From Klebsormidium nitens (Eukaryota > Streptophyta > Klebsormidiophyceae > Klebsormidiales > Klebsormidiaceae): DNA of 57,179 nt. The translations under genes were made by a program, and so were the position numbers. Within the stretch, counting starts at the first letter, position 1; each line of letters starts with the position of its first letter. Below the pieces are notes generated by a model, which saw only the letters and a list, made by a program, of their open reading frames with translations, was not told the origin of the DNA and made no database searches. Positions 1-12,132 of the stretch are shown piece after piece. Location of the stretch: the NCBI GenBank assembly GCA_000708835.1, contig DF237525.1, positions 1 through 57,179 on the forward strand, given 5' to 3'.

Positions 1-422
1 GGTATGGTACTTTTCATGGCATGTTACTCCTGTGGTATGTACCTTGGGTTACCACGCGGATCTGGAAAGCCATACGATTGCTGAAAAACCTGGAAAGCTT
101 TTTGCAGCTTTTCGGTCGACGCGCACCCTTACGCTCCCCTACTCCTAGCTGCATTGCCAATAAAAGGCTTGATACAACGTACCAATCATCTCTCACAAAC
201 CATGGGCTATACTGACCACCAGAATGGCTTGAGAGGATTCGGCTTACCCCCTCAGACCAATGAGGGGGCTAACACCTCCGCAAGATCAGAGTTATATTCA
301 GCGTCCCATTGTGTATTCACCACTGACCAGAGAATGCCTCTTTTTCGTTTGTTAAGACTCATTGCATTGGTGAGTTCGAATTTGACCCTGAAATGCCCAT
401 TCAATGGTCTGGAGTGACTCAC
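1..422 (-). other. First intron of the SDR gene, running off the window edge
   Basis: The donor of the SDR first exon (GTGAGT on the minus strand) is at 417-422. No minus-strand frame between here and position 1 resembles the rest of a Rossmann-fold dehydrogenase, so the second exon is probably outside the window. I see no other gene here. Confidence 0.6.
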
Positions 423-602
423 CTTCACTGCAGCCTCCAACTTCTCAGCTCGACGAGCAGCCAGGACGACTTTGGCGCCCTGGCCCGCGAGAAAGCGGGC
501 AAACGCGAGGCCAATCCCGGAGGAAGCCCCGGTCACGAGCGCGACCTTGTCCTCGACGGAGAACAGCTCCCCGTAGGGGCTGCACTTCTTGCACTGCGCC
601 AT
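423..602 (-). CDS. Short-chain dehydrogenase/reductase, first exon only
   Basis: This exon encodes the N-terminal 60 residues of an NAD(P)-dependent short-chain dehydrogenase/reductase. The ATG is at 600-602. The sequence has a short polar leader, then VALVTGASSGIGLAFARFL, which carries the TGxxxGIG dinucleotide-binding motif of classical SDRs. It continues to VVLAARRAEKLEAAVK, where the RR after the second beta strand is typical of enzymes that prefer NADP(H), though that is inference. The exon ends in phase 0 at a GTGAGT donor. No N-terminal targeting peptide is evident. The catalytic Tyr-x-x-x-Lys part is outside the window, so the substrate cannot be predicted. Its 5' side faces the 3' end of malectin gene M1. 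Confidence 0.85.
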
Positions 603-2738
603 TGGTGAATCACTGCAACTTGCCCAGCTGAAAGTGGATTGCTGATCAGGTTGTAACGGGCTGTAAGCTGGGACAGAATGCAGCTGGGCGTTCAGATGGC
701 CTTGGATATACTAGTGCGCTTGAAGGGGGGCTGGAAGAGGCGGGGAGTGCAAGTGGGGAAGGAGTGGACTAACGTGGAAGTTCGTCCGAGCTGAAGATCA
801 ACCGAGCTCTCAAGAGTTTTGAAGTACCGAGTTGCAAGGTGTCCCTCTTATACTCTCCCCGTACCAGCCTATAGCGGGTCTTATTGCTGATGACTCTCCT
901 TTGACCCCCAGCTACGGTATGCAGTTCAGAAGGCAACGCAGCCAGCTGCTACATCAGAAGAGGAGCGCGGCAGCTGCGGCATCCCGGTCTACTTATACTC
1001 TTAATATTATACTATCAAGGTAGGGCGGTCTTGGGGTATCTGGATACCTAGCAATTCCAGTGCCAGGTGGAGCAGGCCGACAGTCGCCGACCGCCAAGTC
1101 CGTACGCCCCGGCGCCGCGGACAGCCTCGGCCCACGTGTCATTGTGACGCTCAATCAAAGTTCGTGCGCGAGCAAGTTATAGTCCATAATGTACTTACTA
1201 CTGACGTCATGTACAGAAGTCGCATAGAAGTTTCGTGTGATGTAAGTGTGGACATGGTGCGCTGGTTCGCCGGTCCGTACTAGTGGTTTGTACCGTAAAT
1301 ATACAAGTACGTTCAGTCAAATATCGCGAACATTGTGTATATTGTCGAAAGACTGCAGAGTCCAGACTTACTTATCGCTCGACTCCCGAGCGCCCGGCAC
1401 CGATGCCGGCTGTTTCGACGACAAAAGAGTTTTTTAATGTAGAAACAGGGCAATATTCTCCGGTACTAGGTAGCTGAGATGTGTGCAGAGAGGCAATAAT
1501 AGGGTTACGTTTTGCGGGTTTCCTAGATTAGGGTTTCCACATCCTGCCAAGGGAATCTGCCACCCAATGCAGCAACACTGTCAGCAGGGGGGCAGCAGGG
1601 ACTCGGGAGTCAATTGCACCTTCAAAGCTCATTGGGATCGATGGCGTCCTCCCGGCGTCCTCGTAGCTCTGCATCCAACAGAGGTCCTTCTTGGCCTCTG
1701 GATTCTTCTGAGTGCGTGCGTGGAGTGACTCTCCTTTGAATCTCTTTCGTCCAAATCAGTGCATTGACAACCGATCAGCGATGAATGGGTCAGGCGAATA
1801 TCACATATCATTCCGATTCACAGAGCTAGGCGGCCGCTTTGTATGTCATGCAGAATGCGGTTTGGACATCTGCCTGCCAACGCATGGTCTTGCACCGAGC
1901 AATCTTCTGAAGCTTAGTGTGCATCGCTTATTCGCGCAATGGCAGACTCAAAACAAACTGCCGCATACTCATGCAAGATGCACGCAAGATGCGAAGCTAT
2001 GAAAGATGCGCGTCTACTTTACAGCGGCGCCTAGGCTATGATTAATTACTCGCGACGCGTCCACCGCAATCAGATGCACGCATGCAAGCTCTCCGATCCG
2101 ATGGTTATCGTTGCAATATTCAACAATATTGCTTGATTATTCAGGCAAGTTCTCAAATCGGACCGGTGCGTTTGATGCGAATTGATGAAAGAAACGGCCT
2201 CAGTGTGCCGCTGCAGGCGGCGCCAGCTGCGCGCGCGCTGATTCTGGCAAGGCTGCACAGGGACTCTACTCCCTATACAATGATAGGGCCGAACTTGATT
2301 AAAAGCACATGCTTGCAGAGCCAGCCGCCATATGCAGGTGCACGGCCGCCGTGAGTTTTGCATTCATTTCGTCATAAACGGGCGGCAAAAATCCGAGGCA
2401 TGCACCATTTGGCGTTGCGTAAAAACGGCGTTTGAAGAGATCCCAAGTGTCACTAGAATTCCTTGTGTGCTAGCACGCACGATGATCAGCACGCTTGAAA
2501 TACAATTGAAACTTGCGGAGGCTTTCATTGACCGTCCTCAACTGCATTGCTGGTCAATTTGTCGAATAAATTAGCAACTGACGAACCATAACTTAGACGA
2601 AACCTCTATCCCTCATCTACCGGTCCGTGCTCATATGCCAGGTCGACCTCTGTTCTTCTTTCATTCGCCGCAGAATAAATACGTCCTTTTACAAGTTGTG
2701 GCATCAGATTTGCACTGTGCACGGGACCTGCAAAACCT
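603..2738. other. Intergenic region between the SDR 5' end and the M1 3' end
   Basis: About 2.1 kb without a convincing coding exon on either strand. It should contain the SDR promoter and 5' leader (right of 602) and the 3' UTR of M1 (left of 2739). It contains one G-box and one TGACGTCA palindrome (1202-1209). Short frames here show no domain signature and no paired splice sites. Confidence 0.6.
1133..1138. promoter_or_regulatory. G-box (CACGTG) upstream of the SDR gene
   Basis: The sequence CCACGTGTC lies about 530 bp upstream of the SDR ATG, with a TGACGTCA palindrome about 70 bp further out. Both are recognised by plant bZIP factors (CACGTG also by bHLH factors). A single hexamer can occur by chance, so functional use is an inference. 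Confidence 0.3.
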
Positions 2739-5700
2739 TTATGACAACGGAGAATCCGTCGAGTAGACCCAGATCGCGCTGATTTTGGGCTCATCTCGAG
2801 TCCCGGTCCCCCGGAAATAGACCTCCAAATTGGGGCCGTCCAATTGGACTGTTCTGGCTCGAACGGGCGCCGCCTTGAACTTTCCCCCCGCGTCCTTGAA
2901 CGGATCGACGCCTATCGTCGCGCCCTCTTGAATGCCGAGGTACTCAATGTTCAAAACGCGCTGGCCGGGCTCATTGACGTTGAAAATGGTCGTGTCGTTG
3001 GGCGAGATCTCGGCGAAGAAGGTGTTGACACTGTAACGGCCTGCGGGGACCTGCCAGAACGGGAGAGAGTGCTTTGGTGTCAAAGTTGGTGTCAGATTTG
3101 ACACGGAGATATGCAAGAAGCGCTGCGCTTGGCTTGCTCGCAAACAAATACCGTAGTTTGTGTTCGAAGATGAGATACTTAAGACTGCGGCCGAACTTGG
3201 ACGATGAGGAGAGAAGCTGATGTGACAAAGTTCTCAAGACGTTTGCGACAGTTTGCGTTCGAGTGCCTCCAAGTTGTTTTGATCGGTTGATCTACCACGA
3301 AATTGCTTCTGTAATGGAACGACATGAATGTCGAACGAACAGATCGAAGGAAAAGGGCTTGGCTGAGACAAGAGCACCGGTTTATAAAAATCAAGGGATG
3401 ACGGACATAAAGAAGATGGCAGACTTTCCAAACGCAAAATTTACTTACCACAATCAGGTAGTGGTTCGTCCCAATCCGCTCCGCCTGAAAGATCTTAGGG
3501 TCAGTAGTCCCGGTAATGGTTTGTTCGGTGGATGCCGCGAACCCCCCGTTCGCACCGTTATCGTCGAACCGGCAGTACGGCGCTCCGGGGGGCATGTCGC
3601 GGAGGTTGAGGCAGGGGGTGTCGTCAGCCTTGAACGTCACGCCGAACGTGCTGACGTAATCAGAGAAGCCTCCGCAGAGGACCGCAAAAGAGAATTTTCC
3701 GTTGTTGACGGCGGGTGGGGACTGGGACAGAACGGGGACGCCCGCGATCAAACCGGTCGCGCCTGTAAAACAATCGAGTATATTCTCCTTTGTCTTGTTT
3801 TGGTGAATATCATCTTCGGGAAGAAAGTACGAAACAACCCATCGGCCCCAAGTCTCTTCCGAGCTTTGAACTTTGAGAAGCGACTTCAGCAACTTCGTCT
3901 TGTCTTTTCCTGGGATCCAGAATGATAAGAACGGAAAAACGCGGTTTGCTCTCAACCTGCGCAGTTTACATCCTGGCCTAAAACCCATTTGCAGGATCCT
4001 GTGTAACTTGATGAGTGTGTTCGCTCGATATGAGGTGGCAAAGATGCGGGCCAGGATTTAGTCAGCATACTGTAATTACTGTACTCTACACAGCCTCTTC
4101 TTGCTTCCGAGAAATACCTCTTAAACGCGTGGGGTTGCAACACGCTATGCGACCCAATGACCCAATCATTCGCTTTTCGGCCTTCGTCATCGACGCTCTG
4201 AAATTACTCTCGAATATGCCGTACCCTCTTCGTTCTGGCTACTTGTCGAATCAATGGACCCGCTTCATGGAAATGAATATTTAAGATGAGGCAACGGAGA
4301 TCTGTTCTTCAGACGCCACCCAACAAAATTTAAAAACCACTGAAGATCAGAGTTACCAGCCTCAGCGTGCACAAAGCTTACTCAGGCGTATGAGACGACT
4401 GACCGTATTTACAAGAGTCACATCTTTCGGTCTCGCCGTTCCGCGACTTAGAGACGTATGCCAGTCTGCAAGCTCCACCTGATGAGCTGCACAATATCTC
4501 AGTAATACCCCGCCGAGAAATTTCAAAAGATTGTGGCAGAACGTATCAAGAATCGACGGATCGAAGGGCAGCCTCACCTGACGGGAAGCTTCCCGCCTGC
4601 GACGGCGCCAAGAAACCAAATGCTGACGTGGCAGTCGGCGCGCTAGCCGGCCCGGCCGTAACTGCGGTAACCGCAGGCGACGGCACCGCTGTGCCTGCTG
4701 ACGTGGCAGGCGCGACAGCTGGCGCGACCTGGGGGCTCGCAGCTGACGTCACCGGGGTTTGAAGGTTGGGGGCGGGGGCGGGGGCGGGGGCGATGGCGGG
4801 AATAGGCCCCGGGGCAGAGTGAACGAAAACTGCGTTGAGGAGGGGGGGAAGCGGGGACGTGCCGGCGAAGGAAAGGGTTAGGTTACCGCCCTGGGTTAGG
4901 TTGACCGGAACCTGGTCAAGAAAAAAGGAATCACGCAGGTTTAGTTTTTGATACCAAAGACTTGGGTCGGGCTGGTAGGTGTTTGAATACCGAGCGACTT
5001 GCGAGACCAATCACCGGCTTCTCGCCACCATTCCCAAAATTAGTCGGATCCTTTCAAAGCTCCCTCTTTTAGAATAGTAGCAAGCCAATTCTTAGTCGAT
5101 GTCAAACTCTTCCTTCCACGGTGAAAAAACATGCAGCACATCAAGGGCGATTAGCGACCATTCTTTCATGGTTTACGGCGAACCTCCCTTTCAGGAGCCC
5201 ACGTTTATCTTAGCTCATCCGATCGACCCTTCGTAGAGTTCAGCCACGATTCAACCGAACAACGCCCCCTCTTCGTCTTTTCGCACCTCCTGACCTCCAA
5301 GAGACTTCTACAACGCAGAGCACATTCAACCGAGAGGACAAAAGTGTGTGGTTAAAAGCTCGAATTCAGCTTATCGATGCTTCGATTTCGGTCTTCAAGT
5401 ACCAATGGACGACTTCTTGTGGTTACTGCTAACCTGTAGCACGAGCGCTGTGAAGTTGGCCCCCGTCGTGGCGTAGATGTCGACATTGGGCGCCACGATG
5501 ACGTTTTGGGCGGACACGTTGAACACGCGCTGTCCGGCACCTATGAGAGGAGGGATTTGCAATCAGGAACTGGGCTTTGAAAAGGTCGCCCTCGTATGGC
5601 AGTGCGTTCACGTGCCTCCAATTTGGACGAGATTCGAGTGCCAGACCGTGGGTGCACGTGCGTAAATTGACGCGTCGACATCTCGAAGACTTGCACTGAC

Positions 5701-8700
5701 CAACGGCCAGACTGGCCGGGTGATCGGCTGACTGATTCTTCAAAGTCCTGGGGGAAAGTGGACATTTCAGAGGCTTGCACCGATTGAAGGCCACACCGGC
5801 CGCTTGAATTGCTAGTGACTTCGACTCTAAGAAAAAGAAGCGCCTCATATGGTCGACTGAAGCATCCAGTGACGTCACCTTTGCGACCCGTTGGGAAGAT
5901 GCTGACGCCCCAGAGCCCAGAAACCACCGAACGTTCTTTAGAAGCTCTAAGTTTGGGAGTCCGAAACTTAATACTCGAAACTCCAAATGAATCCCACCTG
6001 ACGCTACGGAGGCAGCAAACAATATCTGCGCGGTCCGACACCGTCAAAATGCGACAATCTTAAACCTCCAGAGTGTTACATTTTCATCAACTCTTGAAAT
6101 CCGTAAATTTTCACACCCCCAGAACCTTACTCACAATAATCTTCGATGGAACTCACCGGAAGCGACGGGATCCGCAAAGTGTAGATCGACCAGGTAGGTC
6201 CCGGCGAGTCCCACGGGGAGGCTGTAGCTGAAGTTACCGGTGCGTCCGTTTTTGTACAGGTCGCTGTTTACCTCGGCCGACCGGTACGACGGGAGAGTGA
6301 CGTTCGAGGCGAGGGAATAGTTTGTGCCACCTGCACAATCAGAAAAGTGCGCTTTCAGGATTGTCAGCATCTCAACCATTGTAAGCACATATTTGTAATG
6401 CACAGGCGCTTTTGTGACTAATTGTTGGTCGGTCGGTAAGAGCTTCTGTGAGAGCTCCTGAGAGTTGCTTGAGCATCTCCCATCCATTCCTACGACCTCG
6501 ACATCCTCTCCTCGCGAGTGAGTATACCGAACAAAAAACAGAGGTTTGAAACCTGCGAAACTGCCTGAAAGCAAGAGTAGAGGGCTCATATTTGCCAGCA
6601 AAGATGCTGCGACTTGCATGAAGTCAGAAACGTTCAACCGGCCGACATGGTGTTGGCGGCTGCTCTTGATACTAATGGTGGATTGACGAACCCGGTGTAG
6701 GTAGGCCCCAGACTCGGTAAACCAAAAACCCTAAACCCTCGTCGTTGGACAAATGGCTCACCAGTGAAGTACTGGTCCCGGCTGAACACGATTCCCCGCC
6801 CCGAGAGCACGTCCTGCGGGGAGCCCGCCGCGACCGCGACCAATCGGGAGTTGCCACTTGGCACCACGTTGACGCTCGCCACCGTGGCGTTGCTGCCGTT
6901 CGCGCCGCGGAGGCCGATCGTCAGGAGACCGTTGCTGACGTAAGCAGCGGTGGTAAGCGAGCTCGCGTTGGCGGGGAGTGTGACGGGGACGCCCTGCGGG
7001 TGTGACGTCATCCGCTCTGGTTAGTGACATCATTGGATGGCCTTTCAACTCAGTCTCAATGAACTGGCTCTTATCTTTTGTCCTGTACGCTGAAGATCCA
7101 CCTCACGATCCTCACGAGAAAATCGTTCGTAAGTGAGTTCGAGTCTTGCCGTGCAGAAGAGTACAACCCAAAGTAGTCCCTCGGTTTGGACAGGAGCCTC
7201 TTCAACGTAGCTTAGAACCTCTCGTCTTGTGCCACTTCAGAAAATCGTGGCTGGCTTTTCGTGGAGTCACTTTTGAACGCACAGTATAAGTCGCACTTTC
7301 AGGGGCTTAGCCAGTGACCACAACCCCTTTAGCCAATCAGTGCAAAATCCTGGATTTCGGTTACAAAGACCTCGAAGTTTGTTGAACACTGCCCTGAACT
7401 TTCGCTTAACCATGCTCTTACGCCTCACCTGGATCAGCACAATTGGCTGGCCAGTCGTGTTAAAAAGCCCAGTCCCGAAGTCGAGATCGACCTCGTAGTT
7501 TCCCCGCGCAAGGTTAAGGGCGTAACCAAAATCGGGACCCGTGCGAGCATCTTGCTGGGGGGTAGCAATGAAAAATTGGGCGGTGGAAAGGATTGTGGTG
7601 CCTGCGCAAGGACGGGGACTGATTAGCTAAACGCGTTGCTAACTCGACACGGGGTACTGTTTCAACTTTTTGACGGAGGATGCTGCAGTAGGACGGATGG
7701 AGACTAGCGGCCCAGAAAAAGTGGAGTTCCGGTCCAATGAAAGGCAACAAATATCCGACTCGACTGCTATATGCAAAAGACCGCTTGAAGGAGCCATATA
7801 AGTGGTACAGATCAGATCAACATGCTCCACGGTTTGAGGTGGGGTTAGGGTGGATTCTGGGCCGCTAACCTCGTTCCGCAGAGCATGTTGGTTCTGGGTT
7901 ACGGTTTGCAATCTACGTGAGCCTGGGGAACCGATGCAACCCAATGTAGGCCTAAATCGCAAAGCTGAAACTTGAATCAACTCACTTGTCCCGTAATAGT
8001 ACGCATCAGCCGTGTAATTTCCGATAGCGGCACCACCGGAGTTGATCGCGAAGCTCGTGGGTAAAGCCAGCGAGCTGTTTGACGTCGTGCTGTTGTCAGA
8101 GATGCGGATTGCGCTGATGCGGGCGGGCGCTCCGGCAGCTGTCAGGACAATACTGCAAGAGCCACGTGGCAACATGATGTCAGCAACAAATGAGAGGCAG
8201 CAGAAGTTATTGGAGCGACCGAGAAGGGGACCAAGTAGAGTACTTTGTAGGTTGTGCTGATGCAGAAAGTGCGCCGACTCCTGTGGAGAAGACAAGTGCC
8301 AGTCCGGCGTCACCCAAAAAGTAACATTCTAAGGGTCAAACCTTCACGGCCAGTTCGCTTCAATACTAACGCTCACTGTGCTGAAAGGGCTACACGAGGT
8401 GTTGAAGCAAGGTCTGGTGTGGAGGACTTGGCAGGTCTTTGCTGCACATTCTGCTGACGTCAGCACCCCACGATGTTGACACATGGTTAAGGGGCGGTGG
8501 CCCGAGGATCTATAGAATGTCGAAAAAAGAGCCTTCAGGAGAAGGGAGTCGATCAAGCAAGTACAAGAAACACAAGCCCTACAAAGCAACCAGCTCGCAG
8601 TTGCGGAAGTGCAGTGAAACAACGTGAGACCCGCCTGAAACAACGCGATTGTGTTGAGGTCACGGCCAAGAACTGCCCCTTAAGAGATGCTTTCTGCCTT

Positions 8701-10796
8701 AAGAAAGTCACATGACCAGAGCCCGAGACATGTCGCCAGTCTTGTGGCGATGCGCGCGCATGGGTCAGCTTTTCAAGCCCGTTGGCCAGTAGGAAGTCCA
8801 TTTCTTCGACTCCGTTGATCGAACCAGATGTTGCATGATTCCAAGCTGACCGCATCTCAAGAGCTGCTCGTAAAGCTGGGTTTAAGGGAACGTGATGTCA
8901 AAACTGGAAAGTCTGTTCGTCCTAGTCTGCAATTCCCAGGTGGAACTGCTACAATCTTACGTGCCATTACTAACACACAAGACAACTCAATCTCCTCGGC
9001 TTTAGTGCCCTGTAATTGCCAGCTTTCACCTTTAAGAGTAGCTCGGCAAATTCTCTTTCCAGTTATTGAGTCATTAAAAGCAGCATAGCTTCTGCACACC
9101 AAAAGGCATAGCTTATGAGAAGACCGAAGCCCTCACCTCAAGAGTCCTGTTGTCACGCTTGCTTGCGCCGTCAGAATCTCGACAATACTCGGGTTAACCG
9201 TTGCATTGGGCTCCACAATTGGCGTCACGCCCCCTTGATCAACTATAACATTCTGGACTTGGATTCTAGGCGAGGGTCGGAGAGTCCTTGCAACATTGCC
9301 AATAATAAGAGCCACTGAGTAGTTCCCGTTGGGCACGTTCACATCGTACCTGCAAGGGGCACGGCAGTCGGCGAGAATAAGCCCTAGGGTGGGAAATTGC
9401 TAGTTGCATGGAATAATCGCCAGAGCCGCATCCTATGACGCCACACAACACAGGCGATCCTGTTGCTCGGCTCAATTCAATGGAAGATCCGCTCACCCAA
9501 GCAGAGCCCGTTTAAAAAGTTGCGACTACCTTTGACTAAAGCTGCACCAAGCTGGAAAACGACTTATGGGAGCCACTTCCAAATGTGAAACTGAAGTCGC
9601 TTGCTGGCCTGCAAGGATGTTTCAGGACCATTGAGACATTTCAAACTTCCTGGGAGAGGCTATGTCCACAGATAGCCCGATCTTTCAACTAAAATCCTGG
9701 TTTGGACAGTCTATAAGAGTTGCATTGTAAGTCACAACCTCGCCACCGCCCTCTTGTCACAAAAAGCCCGCTTGATCACTGGTCGATGACCCAAGCATGG
9801 TCTTCTCAATCATACTACAAACGTGCGCAGAGTTCCTGAACACGGTGGAGCCTTCAAACTCAGGGGTTTAGAATTTTCAATCTTACAATGCTGTCAGGTC
9901 ATTGTCTTGCTTTCAAAGAGGCGCTTTTGTCTGCCGGGGGTGAAACAGAGTCAAGCTTTACTTTCTCCTGATGAGTGACAAGACAACAAAAAGCACAGTT
10001 TTGCAGATCTCGACCGGCATCACGTTTTCTGCTTTCGAGTGTAACTGTTACTCCTGGCTAGCTGACCTTTCAATTGCAAGCTGACCACATCAGATATGTC
10101 TGAATCGGTGGTACGACCACTTAAATCATGCAATGCAGCCAGATCTTGCCTAATGCCAATCTACACAGCCTTGCAACAGCAGTCAATTTAGACTTTTCGG
10201 CTGAGCGACTCTGTGTTGCCTAGATGACAGCATTGCTCAGGGTAGTACCCCAGGTTAAGGGCCTGGCTAGCCTAACCCTGAGCAAACCATCCTGGGCTTT
10301 CAACATAAAAAGAAGAGTCCCGTTGAACATGCAACTAAACACAATAAAGGTCACCTCTCTGCAAGCACGTTCTACACATTCTGGCTCAGATAACAGTTCT
10401 TTTAAGAGGCAAACTGCTGATCTCAAGTATGACGCTTGATTTGGGGCTCAACATTCCATATGATCTCCGAGCTGGCTTGTGAAATGCATACCTGATCAGC
10501 TGACCGGTCCTCTCAGTCGCGTACAATGCCACATCGGGCACCCCACTGAAACTGGCATTTGTGCTCAGGTTCCCGTAACTCACGATTCTTAGATCTGTGC
10601 CCGAGTAGAATGCGTCCGCCTGATAGACCATGCTAGCATTTGTGCTGCTTGTGTAATTGTTGCCTGGGGAGTAGATAGCACCGGAGGACGCATTTACACT
10701 GGAGGGGCCCCCACAGTTGATACCAAGATCAAAAGCAGCGGCAGAGGGAACAAGGAGGAGAATGGCAGAAAATAATATGGGAACAAAGGTAGCCAT
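2739..10796 (-). CDS. M1: secreted four-unit malectin-domain protein (776 aa, 10 exons)
   Basis: Exons, in coding order: 10796-10492, 9349-9137, 8152-7986, 7601-7429, 6993-6762, 6330-6157, 5540-5434, 4911-4578, 3762-3449, 3050-2739; phases close exactly (777 codons with stop). The ATG at 10796 opens a signal peptide (MATFVPILFSAILLLVPSA). Four malectin/malectin-like units follow, roughly residues 22-190, 195-340, 345-490 and 590-776. Recognisable elements are the INCGG strand, VALYATERTG, the VPNGNYSVAL turn and DEPKISAIWVY near the end. An Ala/Pro/Thr-rich hinge of about 85 residues precedes unit 4. There is no kinase, transmembrane or GPI signal, and many N-glycosylation sequons. Malectin folds bind carbohydrate (animal malectin) or wall peptides (plant CrRLK1L ectodomains); the ligand here is unknown. 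M1 lacks the Cys-rich stretch and Pro-rich tail of M3 and two of its introns. It is divergent from M2. Confidence 0.88.
5677..5801. repeat. Two degenerate ~43-bp direct repeats in an M1 intron
   Basis: Two copies about 84 bp apart share GACAT, CTTGCAC and a GGCCA...CCGG core (5677-5719 and 5761-5801). They lie in the intron between exons 6 and 7 of M1. No coding potential was seen. Confidence 0.5.
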
Positions 10797-11033
10797 TGCG
10801 AGAGGACTATCTTTGAACACTCTTGTGGCTTCTTCTTACCCCAGAATTGCGACGTTCACAAAGTTCTTTTCAGGAGAGGACAGCAACATCAGCCTAGAAA
10901 AGCTTCACTCTCCACAATATTAATAAGCAAGACACCTGCAGGATTGCTTTGCCTGTTTCTTGAGCAGCTCTTCTTCAAAATTGCACTACGATGCAACCTA
11001 CGGTATGCTTTCCTGATCTTGCCTTGCTCAAAA

Positions 11034-11057
11034 CTACGGTACTAGGTCCTACCGTAG
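11034..11057. repeat. 8-bp perfect inverted repeat
   Basis: CTACGGTA (11034-11041) is mirrored by TACCGTAG (11050-11057) across an 8-base loop, inside the M1/M2 divergent intergenic region. Confidence 0.7.
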
Positions 11058-11131
11058 CGCAGCGTTTGATTTGACTCGAGTACATTCCTAGCTATAGGTA
11101 TAACACCGACAAAACCTGTTGGTGTTGTACT

Positions 11132-11157
11132 ACCGTACCGGTAGCTGCCGGTACGGT
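11132..11157. repeat. 10-bp perfect inverted repeat
   Basis: ACCGTACCGG (11132-11141) is mirrored exactly by CCGGTACGGT (11148-11157) with loop TAGCTG. It shares the ACCGTA word with the hairpin 75 bp to the left. It could be a protein-binding dyad or a mobile-element footprint. Confidence 0.7.
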
Positions 11158-12132
11158 CAGGACTCAGGTGAAAGGTCCGCTTGTACACTTTTGCTCTCGT
11201 AACGGTACCTATGTGGGTTGTACCAGGTAGTAACAGAGTCCAGACCATAAGTTACCGGTCGGGGAAGTGCCGCAAAGCCGTCAAGCTGAGAATGTCGCCA
11301 TAAGGCCAGCTGTAGAGCATGCAAAGCACCGACGTGGTACACATGTCCCATCGGTCGGTCAGGGTCCATGACACGTCGCCTAGCGATTGGCTGAGGGAGA
11401 TTCCACCAGGAGTCTGTCGACAACCGGTGAGCTTCTCCCGCCGCTTTCGATAAACCTCCCCCGCTGTACGGACGTCGCATGGCCAAACACTTTGAGCCCC
11501 GGGAAGTCACACCAGTGCAAAGAATCGACCCCCACCTCAGCCTTCTGCAGACGTGTCAGAGGGTTTGCTGGGAAAGTGTACCGGGCACAGAAGCAGCACA
11601 GAAGACGGCTCACAAAAGTGCGGTAAATGTGACGGACGGTGGGGTGCTCCCGTGCTGCCATTGGTACTGCATGCTACCACAGACCTTGGAAGCACCGCGG
11701 CAATTCAAGTTGTGGTGTTGCCACTCTTGAGCTGAACCGAAGAGGAGATCAGCTGATTGCTAGCTTGCCAGTTTGCAACGCAGTCTCTTCGAAACCAGCT
11801 GGGGAATACCGTAGGACCTACCAGGAGACCCGGCCACTTTTCGAGGTGCACTGCACGACCAAGGTGGTCCCATCAGAAAGCCGTGCTTTGATCCAAGAGC
11901 TGACTGTTGATCAGGTTCCCTTAGCACCGGCATTGATCTTGGATCGAGAAAGTAGTGCACAGAACGTCTTTTTTCACGTTGCCTCACCAACTTTCGTTTG
12001 GCCAGCGAAGGCCACGATCGCCGCGAGGTTCCTCGGATCCTGATTCTATGCTTTGGTAGTTGCGGTTCTAGGATCAAGAAAGAGAGCCTCTTTCTATCCT
12101 TGACTTTGAAAAGCATATAAGGGATTATCGTA

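Larger units (their letters stand above)
10797..12132. other. Divergent intergenic region between M1 and M2
   Basis: This 1.3 kb lies between the two divergently transcribed starts and should hold both promoters and 5' leaders. It contains two strong palindromes near its left third and many CGGTAC/ACCGTA words. No convincing exon is visible. Shared control of M1 and M2 from this segment is possible but not shown by the sequence. Confidence 0.6.

Noticed and set aside
3263..3925. 220-codon plus-strand frame overlapping M1
   Set aside because: It is antisense to M1 exon 9, which has a clear malectin match; the frame is a shadow of GC-rich coding.
12113..12120. CATATAAG as a TATA box for M2
   Set aside because: It lies only about 13 bp before the chosen ATG, too close for a core promoter element unless the transcript is almost leaderless.
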